From: Sulfitobacter sp. CW3
GTDB lineage: Bacteria > Pseudomonadota > Alphaproteobacteria > Rhodobacterales > Rhodobacteraceae
Direction of reading: 5' to 3'
DNA length: 64,000 nucleotides
NCBI RefSeq assembly: GCF_019392245.1
Contig: NZ_JAHXRL010000002.1
Coordinates: forward strand, 1-64,000
Part shown: piece after piece, positions 14,742 to 23,873 of the stretch
How positions within the stretch are numbered: position 1 is the first letter of the stretch
Layout: each line of letters starts with the position of its first letter
Made by a program: the position numbers and the translations under genes
Notes under the pieces: generated by a model
Seen by the model: the letters and a program-made list of their open reading frames with translations, nothing else
Told to the model about the DNA's origin: nothing
Database searches by the model: none

Positions 14742-15731
14742 ATGAAACACCAACGAAGCCTAATCAAAGGGGGCCTATTGGCCGCTTGCCTTGCAACACT
14801 TTCGCCTGCCATGGCACTGGCTGCAGACGTAACAGTCCGCCTTGGCCACGTGCTGCCCGAAAGCCATAGCTGGCATCAGGCGGCCACCGGCTTTGCGGAA
14901 GAAGTCACCGCGCGCACCGATGGTCGCGTATCGGTCGAAGTCTTTGCTTCCGGCCAATTGGGAAGCGAGAAAGAAGTAATCGAGGGTCTCCAGTTTGGGT
15001 CCGTCCAGGCTGGGTTGATCGGTTCAGGTTCCTTTCAGGCGGTTGAGCCTCGCATGGGGATCATCGAAATGCCCTATGCATGGGGTGCTCGGGATCAGGC
15101 GTTCGCAGCCCTTGACGGTGATCTTGGCGCAGCCCTTGAGGGAATGCTGGATGCCAAGGGTATCAAGGTTCTCGGTTGGTGGGAAAACGGGTTTCGCAAC
15201 ATAACCAACAATGTACGCCCGATTGAAAAGCCCGCTGATCTGGCCGGTCTCAAGATCCGCGTCACACCGGACAAAGTGCGTTTGGCCACATTCGAATTGT
15301 TGGGTGCACAGCCAGCACCTTTGTCGTTCGGCGAGCTGTATTCAGCGCTACAGCAGGGCGTTTTCGATGCACAGGAAAACCCACTGGCGATCATCTATTC
15401 ATCGTCATTCTTTGAGGTGCAAAAATACGTCTCGTTGACCGAGCACATCTGGGGTGCCGCGACGCTGACCATGTCCAAATCCGTCTGGGACAAGATTTCA
15501 GCGGAAGATCAGGTCATCGTCAGCGAAGCGGCAACAACATGGGGCACAAAACAACGCGAAATGGTCGCGGCGGCCAATGCCGAACTGGTAGCCAAGCTTG
15601 AAGAGAAGGGCATGCAGTTCAATAACGTGGACAAGGCGGCCTTTATCGAAGCGGTCGCGCCGATCTGGGAAAGCCAGAAAGACGTATACGGCGAAGACCT
15701 GCTGGCCATTCTGAATACTTACAGAAAATGA
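14742..15731 (+). CDS. TRAP transporter substrate-binding protein (DctP family), 329 aa
   Basis: A Sec signal peptide (RSLIKGGLLAACLATLSPAM, then ALAA) is followed by the DctP fold: VRLGHVLPESHSWHQAATGF, then VFASGQLGSEKEVIEGLQFG, and LKIRVTPDKVRLATFELLGA, QGVFDAQENPLAIIYSSSF. The conserved Arg of LKIRVT binds the carboxylate of the ligand in this family. It delivers an organic acid to the membrane subunits encoded downstream. It overlaps the cupin gene by 4 bp. Context with an N-carbamoyl-type amidase and an imino-acid enzyme suggests a modified amino acid as ligand (inference). Confidence 0.92.
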   Translation: MKHQRSLIKGGLLAACLATLSPAMALAADVTVRLGHVLPESHSWHQAATGFAEEVTARTDGRVSVEVFASGQLGSEKEVIEGLQFGSVQAGLIGSGSFQAVEPRMGIIEMPYAWGARDQAFAALDGDLGAALEGMLDAKGIKVLGWWENGFRNITNNVRPIEKPADLAGLKIRVTPDKVRLATFELLGAQPAPLSFGELYSALQQGVFDAQENPLAIIYSSSFFEVQKYVSLTEHIWGAATLTMSKSVWDKISAEDQVIVSEAATTWGTKQREMVAAANAELVAKLEEKGMQFNNVDKAAFIEAVAPIWESQKDVYGEDLLAILNTYRK

Positions 15732-16105
15732 CCACGTTGCGTCCAGAAATAACAGAAGTTGCATCGGTGGATCCGGTGCAGCTTTACGATTTCAGCCAGA
15801 AAGTGCTGTTTTCCCCAGCGGCCCGCGGCGAGGGCTTTATCAAGCTGACTGTCACCACTGGTAAGAAAGGCGCAAAATCAACCGCGCATTGCCACCCCCG
15901 CGACGAAGTTACTCTCACGCTCAAAGGTGAAGCAATTCTGCGTGCAGGCGGCGAAGAATACCGGATGACCGAAGGCACGGCGGTGCGCTTGCCGCCCGGT
16001 TTGGATCACACGGTCGAAGTGATCTCTGACGAATGGGTCGTTGTCGCCGCCTATTGCGATGAATGCATGCTGTGTCGCGGCCCAGAAGGGTTTTTGAAAC
16101 CATGA
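15728..16105 (+). CDS. Cupin-domain protein, 125 aa
   Basis: A single cupin barrel with the metal-binding motif 1 around AHCHPRDEVTLTLKGEAILR and motif 2 near LPPGLDHTVEVIS. The C-terminus has CDECMLC, three Cys that could add a metal site. It lies between the TRAP binding-protein and small-permease genes, overlapping both by 4 bp, so it is obligately co-translated with the transporter. Roles could be an enzyme for the imported compound or a ligand sensor. Substrate unknown. Confidence 0.85.
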   Translation: MTTLRPEITEVASVDPVQLYDFSQKVLFSPAARGEGFIKLTVTTGKKGAKSTAHCHPRDEVTLTLKGEAILRAGGEEYRMTEGTAVRLPPGLDHTVEVISDEWVVVAAYCDECMLCRGPEGFLKP

Positions 16106-16575
16106 GCATATCTGTCAAGTCGCTTGAAGCGGCCAATTATATTGACCGCGCGGCCCGTTGGATCGGCGCGGTACTTGTTGCACTGTTTGCGGTGATGGTC
16201 GTTTACGTTGTGGTCTCGCGGTATCTGTTTTCATCAACGCCACGTTGGGCCGAAGAGCTGCCGCGCCTGCTGCTGGTCTGGCTAACATTTGTCGGCGCGA
16301 TATCAGGCTTTGTGCGCGGCAGTCATTTCCGCGCCGGACTTTTGGATTTGATTTCACTATCAACCGGTTTGCGCAGGCTCTTTGCTGTTTTGGCCGGCCT
16401 CGCCACAGCAACGTTTCTTGGGGTGTTTTTATACACCGGCGCGCGATTGGTTGAGATCACTTGGTCTCATACCACCACGGCGCTGTCGTTACCTGTCGGG
16501 CTTTTCTATCTGGCATTGCCGGTCAGCTGCGGGTTTGCGCTGCTCGGACTTATCCTAAAGGCGGGCCGGTCATGA
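16102..16575 (+). CDS. TRAP transporter small permease (DctQ family), 157 aa
   Basis: Four transmembrane helices: WIGAVLVALFAVMVVYVVVS, LLLVWLTFVGAISGF, LFAVLAGLATATFLGVFLYT and VGLFYLALPVSCGFALLGLI. The family motif PRWAEELPRLLLVW is present. The ATG at 16102 overlaps the cupin stop (ATGA). It forms the membrane complex with the large subunit next door. Confidence 0.92.
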   Translation: MSISVKSLEAANYIDRAARWIGAVLVALFAVMVVYVVVSRYLFSSTPRWAEELPRLLLVWLTFVGAISGFVRGSHFRAGLLDLISLSTGLRRLFAVLAGLATATFLGVFLYTGARLVEITWSHTTTALSLPVGLFYLALPVSCGFALLGLILKAGRS

Positions 16576-17855
16576 GTATTGCGCTTGGGTTGTTGTTGGT
16601 CGTTTTTGTTATTCTGGTCCTGATTGACGCGCCTATTGCCGTGTCGCTTGGGCTGTCGTCGATGTTCTACCTGCTGATTGCAGATACCGCCCCGATGATC
16701 GTGGTTGCGCAACGCGCCGTAGCCGGGATCAACAGTTTCACTTTGCTGGCCATACCGCTGTTTCTGCTGGCGGGCCTTTTGATGGTCCACGGTGGGCTCG
16801 CGCCACGTATCATCGCCTTATGTGCGGCCTTGATCGGGCGGCGTACTGGCGGCCTTGCAATGGTGATGATCATCGCCTGCATGCTTTTTGGGTCTCTTTC
16901 GGGTTCGGGGGTTGCGGATGTGGTCGCCATCGGGACGATGATGTTGCCCGCGATGCGCGAACAAGGCTATGCGCCGGGCTTCAGCGCTTCTGCCCTTGGG
17001 TGCGCTGGATCGCTTGGAACGGTAATCCCGCCTTCGATCGTGCTGATCGTCTATGGAACTGCCACAAATAGTTCTATCGGGCAGCTTTTCGTTGCTGCGA
17101 TTGTCCCCGGTGTATTATTGGGCCTCGGTCTTTTGATCGTCGCTTGGTGGATTTCTCGCAAGAATGGATGGCAGGGCGGCGAACCGTTTTCTTGGGGCGA
17201 ACTCGGTCGCGCGGCCAAGGGTTCAGTCCTTGCGATGCTGGCACCTTTGATCATCGTTGGCGGCATCCGGTTGGGCGTGTTCACCCCGACCGAAGCTGCA
17301 GGTATCGGCGTAGCATATGCCCTGTTCATCGGCATTTTCGTCTACCGCGCCCTTAGCCTATCGCTTTTGATGCGGTTGCTGCGCGAAACTACCGAAATGA
17401 CGGGGGTCATTCTGCTGGTCATCGCGTCGGCTTCGGTCTTTGGCTGGATCTTGGCCGCAGAACAGGTGCCGCAGATGGCCGTGGCAGGCATCACCGAGAC
17501 CACGCAAAGCGCGACAGTCGCCTTGCTGATGATGATGCTGGTCCTGCTTATTCTCGGCACATTTATGGAATCCATCGCGATCATCCTGATCCTTGCACCG
17601 GTGTTCCTGCCGATCCTGCAACACTATGGCATCGATCCAGTCTATTTCGGCATCCTTCTGACGATCAATCTGGCGATCGGTGCAAACACACCGCCGCTTG
17701 GTATCGATCTGATGGCGGCCTGTCGGGTCGGACAAATACCTCTCAGTGCCGCGTTCCAGTACCTGCTGCCGTTCCTTGGTGTGATGGTGGGTGTGCTGCT
17801 TTTGCTGGTGCTGTTCCCCGCTTTGATTACCGAACTTCCTGGGGTCCTTTTCTGA
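16572..17855 (+). CDS. TRAP transporter large permease (DctM family), 427 aa
   Basis: A polytopic membrane protein of the normal family length with about 11-12 helices. Family motifs include AGINSFTLLAIPLFLLAGLL, GSLSGSGVADVVAIGTMMLP, GCAGSLGTVIPPSIVLIVYG and NLAIGANTPPLGIDLM. It is the sodium-coupled translocation channel of the TRAP system. The ATG at 16572 overlaps the small-subunit stop. The amidase gene follows after 30 bp. Confidence 0.94.
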   Translation: MSIALGLLLVVFVILVLIDAPIAVSLGLSSMFYLLIADTAPMIVVAQRAVAGINSFTLLAIPLFLLAGLLMVHGGLAPRIIALCAALIGRRTGGLAMVMIIACMLFGSLSGSGVADVVAIGTMMLPAMREQGYAPGFSASALGCAGSLGTVIPPSIVLIVYGTATNSSIGQLFVAAIVPGVLLGLGLLIVAWWISRKNGWQGGEPFSWGELGRAAKGSVLAMLAPLIIVGGIRLGVFTPTEAAGIGVAYALFIGIFVYRALSLSLLMRLLRETTEMTGVILLVIASASVFGWILAAEQVPQMAVAGITETTQSATVALLMMMLVLLILGTFMESIAIILILAPVFLPILQHYGIDPVYFGILLTINLAIGANTPPLGIDLMAACRVGQIPLSAAFQYLLPFLGVMVGVLLLLVLFPALITELPGVLF

Positions 17856-17885
17856 CCCGTTTTCCAAGACAGAAAGACGCAAAAA

Positions 17886-19130
17886 ATGCCGATGACACTT
17901 GACGCCCGTGTTGACCTTGACCGCTTTTGGTCAACGATTGAAGCCTCTGCCGCGGTCGGAAAAGGCCGCCCCGGTGGCCTTTCGCGCCTGACGCTGGGTG
18001 ATGATGATCGCAAGATGCGTGACCTGTTTCGCGAGTGGTGCGTAGAGGCGGGGCTGACCATCGAAGTAGATGCGGCGGGCAACATATTTGGGCGTCGTGC
18101 CGGTACAGACAACAGCTTGCCACCGATTTTGATCGGTAGCCACTTGGACACCCAGATCAATGGTGGGCGCTTTGACGGGATTGCGGGTGTTTTGGCTGGA
18201 CTGGAAGTTGTCCGGTGCCTGAACGACTTGGGCCACACCACTAGACGCCCTATCGTGGTTGTTGATTGGACCAACGAAGAAGGCGCGCGGTTCTCGCCGC
18301 CCATGGTGGCATCTGGCTGTTTTGTCGGCAAGTACGACATCGACTGGGTGCATGACCTGATCAGCGACGATGGCGCGCGCTTTGGGGACGAGCTTGATCG
18401 GATTGGCTACAAGGGGGACCGTCCTTGCAAGGCCGGAGAAATCGACGCGTATTTCGAACTGCATATTGAACAAGGTCCAATTCTTGATGCCGAAAACCGT
18501 GAGGTCGGGATCGTCACTGGTGGGTATCCTGTGCGCGGGATGCGTGCGTCGTTTAAAGGACAGACAGCACACACCGGCCCGACGCCGATGGACCTGCGGC
18601 GCAATGCGCTGGCGGCAGGCGCGCGCTGGTTAACGGCTGTAGACGATATCGGTTGGGATTTTGCCGTGCATGACGGCAAGGCGACAGCGGCGCGTCTGAC
18701 CGCTTGGCCGAACAAGCCGGGAATTCTGTCAGACACTGCCGAAGCTGTCTGCGATGTGCGCCATCCTGATCCCATCACGACCCGTGCAATGACCGAAAAA
18801 ATGCGTCGGGCGCTGTTCGAATCCGCTGCGCGTTGCGGCTGCGAGGCCGTCATTGAAGATGAATGGGAATGGGGCGGCGATATCTTTGACCACGAGCTGA
18901 TCGACGGCTTGCGCGCGCAGGCAGTGCGCATGGACTTTAACTGGCGCGATATTCAGAGCCAGGCAGGACATGACGCGTATTTTCTCGCCACGCACTGCCC
19001 GACGGCGATGATTTTTACGCCCTGCAAGGACGGCATTACGCATAACAACCACGAAAGCTGCGAGCCCGCTGATTTCGTCGCCGGACTGAACATTTTGCTA
19101 CATGCAGTCGTGGCACGGGCAGACAGATGA
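17886..19130 (+). CDS. Zn-dependent amidase of the hydantoinase/carbamoylase family (M20), 414 aa
   Basis: It belongs with N-carbamoyl-L-amino-acid hydrolase and allantoate amidohydrolase, which release NH3 and CO2 from ureido compounds. Metal ligands are visible in GSHLDTQINGGRFDGIAG (His and Asp), TNEEGARF (Glu) and HIEQGP, and the C-terminal His in THNNHESC. The dimerisation/substrate segment carries GQTAHTGPTPMDLRRNA. It overlaps the next gene by 4 bp. Placed with the TRAP importer and an ornithine-cyclodeaminase-like enzyme, it probably opens the catabolism of an imported ureido or amide compound. Exact substrate unknown. Confidence 0.9.
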   Translation: MPMTLDARVDLDRFWSTIEASAAVGKGRPGGLSRLTLGDDDRKMRDLFREWCVEAGLTIEVDAAGNIFGRRAGTDNSLPPILIGSHLDTQINGGRFDGIAGVLAGLEVVRCLNDLGHTTRRPIVVVDWTNEEGARFSPPMVASGCFVGKYDIDWVHDLISDDGARFGDELDRIGYKGDRPCKAGEIDAYFELHIEQGPILDAENREVGIVTGGYPVRGMRASFKGQTAHTGPTPMDLRRNALAAGARWLTAVDDIGWDFAVHDGKATAARLTAWPNKPGILSDTAEAVCDVRHPDPITTRAMTEKMRRALFESAARCGCEAVIEDEWEWGGDIFDHELIDGLRAQAVRMDFNWRDIQSQAGHDAYFLATHCPTAMIFTPCKDGITHNNHESCEPADFVAGLNILLHAVVARADR

Positions 19131-20074
19131 GCACCCTGATAACACATGAAGCCCTAGAGCAGTCGCTGGACTGGTCCGGGCTGATTGGCCGACTGCGGGA
19201 ATGGTACCGCGAGAATGCAGTCGAAGCACCTGCGCGACAGGTGCTGACCATCCGGCAACCTGACGGCAGCGAAGGATCGCTGCTGATCATGCCGGCTTGG
19301 GTTCCTGGAGAGAGTATCGGGGTGAAGGTCGTGACTTTCTTTCCGGAAAACGCATCAAAAGGGTTGGCCACGATCAATGCGGGCTATCTGTTGTTCGACG
19401 GCAAAACCGGCGAGATGCAGGCGGCGTTGGATGGTGACACGCTGACAGCGCGCCGTACAGCCGCTGCCTCTGCTCTTGCGGCGGATTATCTGGCGCGCAA
19501 GGATGCCACACGGTTGTTGATTGTCGGCACAGGTCAACTGGCTGTTCCGGTAGCAGCGGCCCAGTGTGCGATGCGGCCATATTCCCGTGTCTCCATTTGG
19601 GGACGCGACCCAAGCAAGGCGGCGGCGGTTGCGCACGAGCTTTGCGAATTGGGCATCGCAGCTGCAGCGGTCGATGATCTTAAAGCGGCTTGCGGTGCGG
19701 CAGATGTGATTAGCACCGTGACCGCCTCAACCCGTCCTGTTGTACATGGGGATTGGCTTAGGCCCGGTACCCATCTGGATCTGATCGGCGCGTTCAAAGG
19801 CGACATGCGCGAAAGCGATGATCGGGCAATTCTACAGGCGCAAGTGTTTGTAGACCGTCGCGACGGTGCCACCATGGCGGGCGATTTGGCGATACCTCTG
19901 GCGGCGGGTCTGATCGACCCGAGCCATATTCTGGGTGATCTTTCCGAGCTAAGTCAGGGGCAGCATGTGGGGCGGCAAGACGATGCCGCATTTACCGTAT
20001 TCAAATCCGCGGGCATGGCGCTACAGGATTTGGCGTCAGCCACGCTGGCACACGGTCAGGTCATGTTGGGATAA
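19127..20074 (+). CDS. Ornithine cyclodeaminase / mu-crystallin family protein, 315 aa
   Basis: An NAD(P)-binding Rossmann domain (ATRLLIVGTGQLAVPVAAAQ) is preceded by the substrate part with GYLLFDGKTGEMQAALDGDT and LTARRTAAASALAADYLA. The family includes ornithine cyclodeaminase, alanine dehydrogenase and imine reductases. The Lys and Arg used by true ornithine cyclodeaminases are not clearly conserved here, so an imine reductase or amino acid dehydrogenase is more likely. It is translationally coupled to the amidase. Its last 19 bp overlap the end of the LysR gene on the other strand. Confidence 0.85.
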   Translation: MSTLITHEALEQSLDWSGLIGRLREWYRENAVEAPARQVLTIRQPDGSEGSLLIMPAWVPGESIGVKVVTFFPENASKGLATINAGYLLFDGKTGEMQAALDGDTLTARRTAAASALAADYLARKDATRLLIVGTGQLAVPVAAAQCAMRPYSRVSIWGRDPSKAAAVAHELCELGIAAAAVDDLKAACGAADVISTVTASTRPVVHGDWLRPGTHLDLIGAFKGDMRESDDRAILQAQVFVDRRDGATMAGDLAIPLAAGLIDPSHILGDLSELSQGQHVGRQDDAAFTVFKSAGMALQDLASATLAHGQVMLG

Positions 20075-20988
20075 AGCGCAATCAATTCTTGCGCCATTAG
20101 CACGAACTTCTGCTCTGACTCGGTCAACTTGTCTAACGGGGCATGTACCAGATACACATCTGCGCCAATCGGTTCGTCCGTTATTTTAAGCGGCCATAGG
20201 GTACCATCGCGAATGTCGCTGGTGACCGACATAAGAGGCAGAATGCCTATACCCAACCCCGCGACAATCATCCTGCGCACTTCCTCAAGGTTCGTGCTTA
20301 GACCATTGATCCGGTTCCCAAGGCGCGTGCCTTCACGCAGCACCGACATTGGTTCAAGCCCCATCCCTTCCGTAGCGCAGGCGAACGAAATGAAAGGTTC
20401 ACGCTGCAGGTCTCGGACGCTCACGGCTTCCATCCCAAACAGCGGATGTTCTGCGCCGCAGAACACGCGAAACTCTTCGCGAAACAGACGTATCGAGCTT
20501 AAATTGACAATCGGTCTGGACAACAGGCAGAACCCAAGGCCAAGACGACCCTGTTGAATGTTACGCACGATGGTTTGGCTGTTCTGAATCTCGCTCTGGA
20601 ACATCACAGAAGGATGCCGCTGGTGATACAGGCGCAGTAATTCGTCCAGCATCGGCGACACAAGATTGCTTACGATTTGATACCTGACTTGGCCGCGCTC
20701 CTCTTCGGTAGCACCTTGCACCAAGATCGATATGCGTTCCGCGCTATGAAAAATCTCGCGGCATTCCTGAAAGATTTTGTCACCGCGCATGGTTAATTCA
20801 AAGTGGCGGCTGTCGCGAAACACCAATTGGCAGTCAAGTTGGGCTTCGAGCTTCTGCAGGGCATTGCTGACCGAAGGCTGGCTAAGGCCCAACCGCTTGG
20901 CTGCTTTAGTGATGCTTTGTTCCTTAGCGATCATATAAAACATCCGGAGCAGGTTCCAGTTTAGCCCCGATGGTAGGTTGGCATCCAT
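20056..20988 (-). CDS. LysR-family transcriptional regulator, 310 aa
   Basis: The N-terminal winged HTH (LNWNLLRMFYMIAKEQSITK, then AAKRLGLSQPSVSNALQKLE) is followed by a LysR substrate-binding domain (RGQVRYQIVSNLVSPMLDEL to the end). It is convergent with and overlaps the cyclodeaminase-like gene, and divergent from ridA. Dyads at 21051-21065 and 14646-14658 are candidate operators. It is the likely local regulator of both the TRAP unit and the RidA/RraA/ABC unit, sensing the imported compound or a breakdown product. Confidence 0.9.
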   Translation of the reverse strand: MDANLPSGLNWNLLRMFYMIAKEQSITKAAKRLGLSQPSVSNALQKLEAQLDCQLVFRDSRHFELTMRGDKIFQECREIFHSAERISILVQGATEEERGQVRYQIVSNLVSPMLDELLRLYHQRHPSVMFQSEIQNSQTIVRNIQQGRLGLGFCLLSRPIVNLSSIRLFREEFRVFCGAEHPLFGMEAVSVRDLQREPFISFACATEGMGLEPMSVLREGTRLGNRINGLSTNLEEVRRMIVAGLGIGILPLMSVTSDIRDGTLWPLKITDEPIGADVYLVHAPLDKLTESEQKFVLMAQELIALYPNMT

Positions 20989-21050
20989 GTTTACTTTCCA
21001 GTGAGTCTGCGGCGCGGGCCAATGATATCACTCACTGACGAAAACAACTC

Positions 21051-21065
21051 ATAGCATAAAGCTAT
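21051..21065. promoter_or_regulatory. Candidate LysR operator, ATAGC-N5-GCTAT
   Basis: A perfect 5-bp inverted repeat with 5-bp spacer lies in the divergent region between lysR and ridA, the usual place for a LysR autoregulatory site. The T-N11-A pattern is satisfied. Confidence 0.4.
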
Positions 21066-21157
21066 TTCTGCCATTCCCGTCAGCTATTCACATGGTCTGT
21101 GCTGAATCGCATCAATTTAGTACGGTTGCTGAAGTTTTTAACAGGAAAGAGAAACCA

Positions 21158-21502
21158 ATGAGCATTACCCGATTACATCCCGGCCCGCGCATGAGCCAAG
21201 CCGTGATCCACAACAATACCGTGTATTTGGCAGGCCAAGTCGGTACAGCCGGTGCCGACATCGATACTCAGACACAGGACTGTCTCGATGCAATTGACGC
21301 CTTGCTGGCCGAGGTTGGCAGTGACAAATCCAAAATGCTGCAGGTGATTATCTGGTTGTCCGATATGTCGGACTTTGCCGCGATGAATGCGGTCTACGAC
21401 GCGTGGGTCGATCCTGCCAACTTGGCCGTGCGTGCCTGCGGAGAGGCCAAATTGGCGACACCTGAGTATCGTGTCGAATTCATCGTTACGGCGGCGATCT
21501 AA
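21158..21502 (+). CDS. RidA-family enamine/imine deaminase, 114 aa
   Basis: A complete RidA/YjgF fold: ITRLHPGPRMSQAVIHNNTV, then YLAGQVGTAGADIDTQTQD, and NLAVRACGEAKLATPEYRVE with the Arg that binds the substrate carboxylate and the Glu of the active site. It hydrolyses reactive imines made by PLP or amino-acid-oxidising enzymes. The ATG at 21158 with AGGAAAGAG upstream gives the family length. The first gene after the LysR, it fits clean-up of an imine produced by the cyclodeaminase-like enzyme. Confidence 0.92.
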   Translation: MSITRLHPGPRMSQAVIHNNTVYLAGQVGTAGADIDTQTQDCLDAIDALLAEVGSDKSKMLQVIIWLSDMSDFAAMNAVYDAWVDPANLAVRACGEAKLATPEYRVEFIVTAAI

Positions 21503-21602
21503 GACTCTGATCAGGGCTATATGTGTCATAGCCCTGATCTATTTGACCAAAGATGGATTACGCGGTCTGGTTTCAATAACCGCAAGAAAACCGAGAACGC
21601 AC

Positions 21603-22217
21603 ATGAACTCCCATCTCGATCTGTCTGATATTGAAACCGCTACGCTTGGGCATTTTCTGAGCGACGGGTTCATGGCCCCTTCGATCCAAGCCCTGATACC
21701 TGAAACACGAGTGTTCGGACCGGCGTTGACGGTACGTATGCCCGGCGATGACGGCGCGGCCTTGGTTGATGCGCTGTCTATTGCGCAGCCCGGACAGATA
21801 ATTGTCGTGGATCGCTGCGGAGATTTTCGCCACGCTTGCTGGGGTGCCGTAACCACCTGCGCCGCCAAAGCGCGCGGCATTGCCGGAGTGGTGATCGACG
21901 GCTTTATCACCGACCGCTCGGCCATCATTGATGAAGCTTTTCCCGTCTGGTGTCGTGGCCATTCTCCGATCACGACCAAACCCAGAGGGATTGGTGGGGA
22001 CGTGAATGTTGCGATCAATTGCGGCGGTGTTGCGGTACGGCCCGGAGACATGGTGCTCGCTGACGAAAGTGGTGTTGTCGTTATGGATCCCGGACAGGCC
22101 GAAACGTTCTGTCGGCGCGCGCGCCTCATGCAACATCAGGAAATAGATATTCTCGACCGGCTGCGCGCCGGAGAGACACTAGCCCAGATAACCAGAGGCG
22201 AAAAATCGTCCGCATAA
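21603..22217 (+). CDS. RraA-like protein (HMG/CHA aldolase family), 204 aa
   Basis: The family includes 4-hydroxy-4-methyl-2-oxoglutarate aldolases/oxaloacetate decarboxylases and RraA. Conserved parts are ATLGHFLSDGF, FGPALTVRMPGDD, IVVDRCGDFRHACWGAVTTC, AKARGIAGVVIDGFITD (metal/pyruvate site) and GDMVLADESGVVVMDP. The ATG at 21603 gives the normal length. A 216-bp extension overlaps ridA and is a shadow. In this cluster a lyase acting on a keto acid formed after deamination is more likely than RNase control. Confidence 0.87.
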   Translation: MNSHLDLSDIETATLGHFLSDGFMAPSIQALIPETRVFGPALTVRMPGDDGAALVDALSIAQPGQIIVVDRCGDFRHACWGAVTTCAAKARGIAGVVIDGFITDRSAIIDEAFPVWCRGHSPITTKPRGIGGDVNVAINCGGVAVRPGDMVLADESGVVVMDPGQAETFCRRARLMQHQEIDILDRLRAGETLAQITRGEKSSA

Positions 22218-22218
22218 C

Positions 22219-22232
22219 GCCGGAAAACCGGC
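22219..22232 (+). terminator. Short hairpin between RraA-like gene and the ABC binding protein
   Basis: GCCGG-AAAA-CCGGC starts right after the stop codon at 22217. There is no T-run. It may attenuate or protect the transcript ahead of the highly expressed binding-protein gene. Confidence 0.35.
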
Positions 22233-22270
22233 CGTGAAAATACTATCGCTCCCAACCAACAGAGGATCAC

Positions 22271-23803
22271 ATGACATACTTTCAATCTAAAGGAATTCTG
22301 ACAGGGCTCGCGGCGCTTGCTGCCTGTACTGTTCTTTCGACCGGCACACCGGTCCTGGCTGACAAGGCAAGCAACACCCTTAACGTCGCCTTCGCAGCCG
22401 AGCCGGAACCCCTGGATACCTACAAGATCGCGGGCCGCGAGGGGCTTATACTTGCGCGTCACATTTACGACGGGCTTTTATACAAGAACCTCGACACTGG
22501 CGAAATCGTACCTGCGCTTGCAGAAAGCTGGGAATTCACCGGTCCGCTAACGATGGATTTTTCGCTGCGCAAAGGTGTCAAGTTCCACGACGGATCGGAT
22601 TTTTCGGCCGATGACGTCGTTGAGACCCTAAACACTGTCATCGCTGCCGAATATGGCACCCGCTATTCGATCTCGGTTGACTGGATCGACAGCGTCGAAA
22701 AGCTGGACGATTACAAAGTTCGTATCAACATGTCCAAGCCATTTGCTGGTGCGGTCGAAATGCTGGCAGATGCTTTGCCGATGTATCCACATGCGTTTTT
22801 TGCGCAGAACGGATCAGCGGGTATGGCCGCAACCCCCATCGGCACCGGGCCGTACAAGCTGGTGTCGCAGGAGCCCGGCATTCGTTACGAACTGGAACGG
22901 TTCGAAGACCACTACGCCGGTAGCCCGAAAAGCGGGGCGGCGATCGGCAAGATCGTGGTCCGCACCATGCCAGAAATGAACACACAATTCGCCGAACTGA
23001 TGTCTGGCGATCTGGACTGGATTTGGCGCATTGCCCCCGATCAGGCAGCGCGTCTTGAAAGCCGCGTTCAGATCATCAGCGCTCCGATTATGCGCATCGG
23101 ATATGTCGGTTTTGCCCCCGAAGCGATCGAGGGCAACAGCCCAATCGCAGACAAGCGTGTACGCCAAGCCTTGATCCACGCCACCAACCGCGAGGCCGTC
23201 GTCAATGCTTTTGCGGGCGGCGCTTCAAAAGTTCTAAACACGCCTTGTAACCCGGCACAGTTTGGCTGCGAGCAGGATGTGACGACCTATGAGTATGACC
23301 CGGAAAAAGCCCGCGCATTGCTGGCCGAAGCGGGCTATGCGGATGGGTTCGAGCTTGAAATGGTCTTTGCCGCTATGCCCCGCCCGACAGCCGAAGCTAT
23401 CGCCGCCGATCTGGCCAAAGTCGGCGTGACGCTTGTTCTGAACGAACAACAGTATGCGGCGGGCATTGGTAAATGGCGCGCCAAAGAACTGCCAGCGTTC
23501 TTCTCGAACTGGGGCAGCTACGGGATCGGCGATGCCGTCTTTATTCTGTCAAACTTCTTTGGCGGCGGTGCCGACGATCTGGTTCAGGACAAGGAAGTGG
23601 CGGGTTGGTTGACTGTGGCCGACACTGCGGCCGACCGTGACGTGCGTGCCGAGAATTACAGCCTCGCCGTCAAGAAGATCGCTGACGAAGCCTATTGGAT
23701 GCCGATGTACAATTTCAACGTCAACTATGGCCTGTCCAATGATCTGAACTTTACTCCGCACCCCGACGAATTTGCCCGTTGGTGGATGGCCAGCTGGAAA
23801 TAG
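22271..23803 (+). CDS. ABC transporter substrate-binding protein, peptide/nickel type (SBP_bac_5), 510 aa
   Basis: A signal peptide (GILTGLAALAACTVLSTGTP) is followed by a dipeptide-binding fold: LNVAFAAEPEPLDTYKIAGR, LDTGEIVPALAESWEF, SLRKGVKFHDGSDFSADDVV, GTGPYKLVSQEPG, DKRVRQALIHATNREAVVNA. Length is normal for the family. It captures oligopeptides or related small molecules in the periplasm for the permeases and ATPases encoded next. The ligand is probably tied to the RidA/RraA/amidase pathway rather than to general peptides (inference). Confidence 0.93.
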   Translation: MTYFQSKGILTGLAALAACTVLSTGTPVLADKASNTLNVAFAAEPEPLDTYKIAGREGLILARHIYDGLLYKNLDTGEIVPALAESWEFTGPLTMDFSLRKGVKFHDGSDFSADDVVETLNTVIAAEYGTRYSISVDWIDSVEKLDDYKVRINMSKPFAGAVEMLADALPMYPHAFFAQNGSAGMAATPIGTGPYKLVSQEPGIRYELERFEDHYAGSPKSGAAIGKIVVRTMPEMNTQFAELMSGDLDWIWRIAPDQAARLESRVQIISAPIMRIGYVGFAPEAIEGNSPIADKRVRQALIHATNREAVVNAFAGGASKVLNTPCNPAQFGCEQDVTTYEYDPEKARALLAEAGYADGFELEMVFAAMPRPTAEAIAADLAKVGVTLVLNEQQYAAGIGKWRAKELPAFFSNWGSYGIGDAVFILSNFFGGGADDLVQDKEVAGWLTVADTAADRDVRAENYSLAVKKIADEAYWMPMYNFNVNYGLSNDLNFTPHPDEFARWWMASWK

Positions 23804-23822
23804 GTCACCCTCAAAAGGCAAT

Positions 23823-23855
23823 GGTCCGGGCGGCTTTCTCCCCGTCGTCCGGACC
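23823..23855 (+). terminator. Intercistronic hairpin after the binding-protein gene
   Basis: GGTCCGG and CCGGACC (23823-23829 / 23849-23855) form a stem extended inward by GCGG and CCGTC. It has no T-run. Such structures after the binding-protein gene usually stabilise its mRNA relative to the permease part. Confidence 0.6.
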
Positions 23856-23873
23856 TTCATACGGGAAAACAAC

